64,000 nt of DNA from Gluconacetobacter asukensis (GTDB taxonomy: Bacteria; Pseudomonadota; Alphaproteobacteria; Acetobacterales; Acetobacteraceae). Location of the stretch: the NCBI RefSeq assembly GCF_014174375.1, contig NZ_JABEQE010000003.1:248001-312000 (forward strand), given 5' to 3'. Under the pieces are notes generated by a model, which was not told the DNA's origin, did no database searches, and saw only the letters and a list, made by a program, of their open reading frames with translations. A program made the translations under genes and the position numbers. This document shows positions 63,458-64,000 of this stretch, in pieces (the stretch's first letter is position 1; each line of letters begins with the position of its first letter).

Positions 63458-64000
63458 ATGAACAATTTTGGCCGGAACCTGGCCCTCTGGGTAATCATTA
63501 TCGTGCTGCTGCTGTTGCTGTTCAACGTCTTCCAGCCCGGAAGCACGCAGCACGCCGCGCAGCAACTGGCATATTCCGACTTCATCGGGGACGTGAATAA
63601 CGGGCGCGTGCGCTCGGTCGTCGTGCAGGACCATAATGTCTCCGGCACGCTGACGGACGGCACGTCGTTCGAGACCTATACCCCCCAGGACCCGACTCTG
63701 ATCCCGCGCCTGACCGAGAAGGGCGTGGAGGTGATGGCGAAGCCGCAGGACAGCGATTCCAATCCGTTCCTGCGCTATCTGATCAACTATGCGCCTATCC
63801 TGCTGATGTTCGGCGCCTGGATCTTCATCATGCGCCAGATGCAGGCGGGTGGCGGCCGGGCGATGGGCTTTGGCAAGTCGCGCGCCAAGATGCTGACGGA
63901 AAAGCAGGGGCGCGTGACCTTTGAAGATGTCGCGGGCATCGACGAGGCCAAGGGCGAACTCCAGGAAATCGTGGATTTTCTGCGCGATCCGCAGAAATTC
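63458..64000 (+). CDS. ftsH: ATP-dependent membrane metalloprotease FtsH, N-terminal part
   Basis: 181 codons; the gene continues past the right edge. First membrane helix LALWVIIIVLLLLLFNVF, a periplasmic domain (QLAYSDFIGDVNNGRVRSVV), second helix (LINYAPILLMFGAWIFIM) and the start of the AAA domain (MGFGKSRAKMLTEKQGRVTF, DVAGIDEAKGELQEIV). The ATG at 63458 is in frame with these. The AAA motor and zinc site lie outside the window. Confidence 0.95.
   Translation, partial: MNNFGRNLALWVIIIVLLLLLFNVFQPGSTQHAAQQLAYSDFIGDVNNGRVRSVVVQDHNVSGTLTDGTSFETYTPQDPTLIPRLTEKGVEVMAKPQDSDSNPFLRYLINYAPILLMFGAWIFIMRQMQAGGGRAMGFGKSRAKMLTEKQGRVTFEDVAGIDEAKGELQEIVDFLRDPQKF

Overview
The window is high-GC alphaproteobacterial chromosome. 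The ruvCAB-ybgC-tolQRAB-pal-cpoB-tilS-ftsH order, the cbpA-cbpM pair, metZ behind a SAM-II-like riboswitch and the extreme GC of the coding frames all fit Acetobacteraceae (Gluconacetobacter or Komagataeibacter-like). This placement is an inference from layout, not from a marker search. No insertion sequence, prophage, CRISPR array or rRNA gene was seen.

Layout. 1-5.9 kb: the edge of a lactate-utilisation gene, a small secreted protein, the DnaJ-like chaperone CbpA with its modulator CbpM, and a minus-strand AaeXAB-type efflux operon. 6.2-13.1 kb: a YhaO/YhaN (SbcD/SbcC-like) nuclease-ATPase pair, moaB, a DJ-1/PfpI protein, a stand-alone double-POTRA protein and a Tat-exported phosphoesterase. 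13.1-15.6 kb: a lower-GC patch with two gene remnants, a secreted protein and a CPBP-type membrane protease. 15.7-21.6 kb: the peptidase dcp, then a metZ-apaG-folE-dapA-like operon controlled by the riboswitch. 21.7-29.7 kb: tRNA-Gly(CCC), then a coherent accessory locus with a TonB receptor, a POT peptide transporter, a NodB-fold amidohydrolase and an isoaspartyl peptidase on one strand, and a GntR regulator and a creatininase-family amidohydrolase diverging from it. I read this as an import and ring-opening/hydrolysis pathway for modified or cyclised small peptides or amides. 29.7-36 kb: a secreted protein, DUF1653, an exported adenosine-deaminase/nucleoside-permease pair, and an AT-rich island with one P-loop ATPase that may be a defence gene. 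36-49 kb (minus strand): mlaEFD-pqiC lipid transport, an MBOAT/SGNH O-acylation module with a 2OG dioxygenase and an MscS channel, then thiM, an RDD protein, argJ and a parvulin foldase. 49.6-64 kb (plus strand): secA, yebC, ruvCAB, the whole Tol-Pal operon, tilS and the start of ftsH.

The most unusual signal is a dispersed family of roughly 160-nt structured repeats. Six copies lie at 2063-2228, 21822-21933 (decayed), 36613-36778, 52352-52515, 61594-61753 and 61801-61953. In the four intact gene-linked copies the element starts at the TGA stop codon of a gene and reads in the same direction as that gene. The inner core is conserved in sequence, while the outer arms differ between copies yet stay complementary within each copy, and two inner stems show compensatory changes. 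This points to a 3'-end RNA element or structured mobile repeat family that I do not recognise as described. It also creates false ORFs and, in one case, sits at the start of pqiC.
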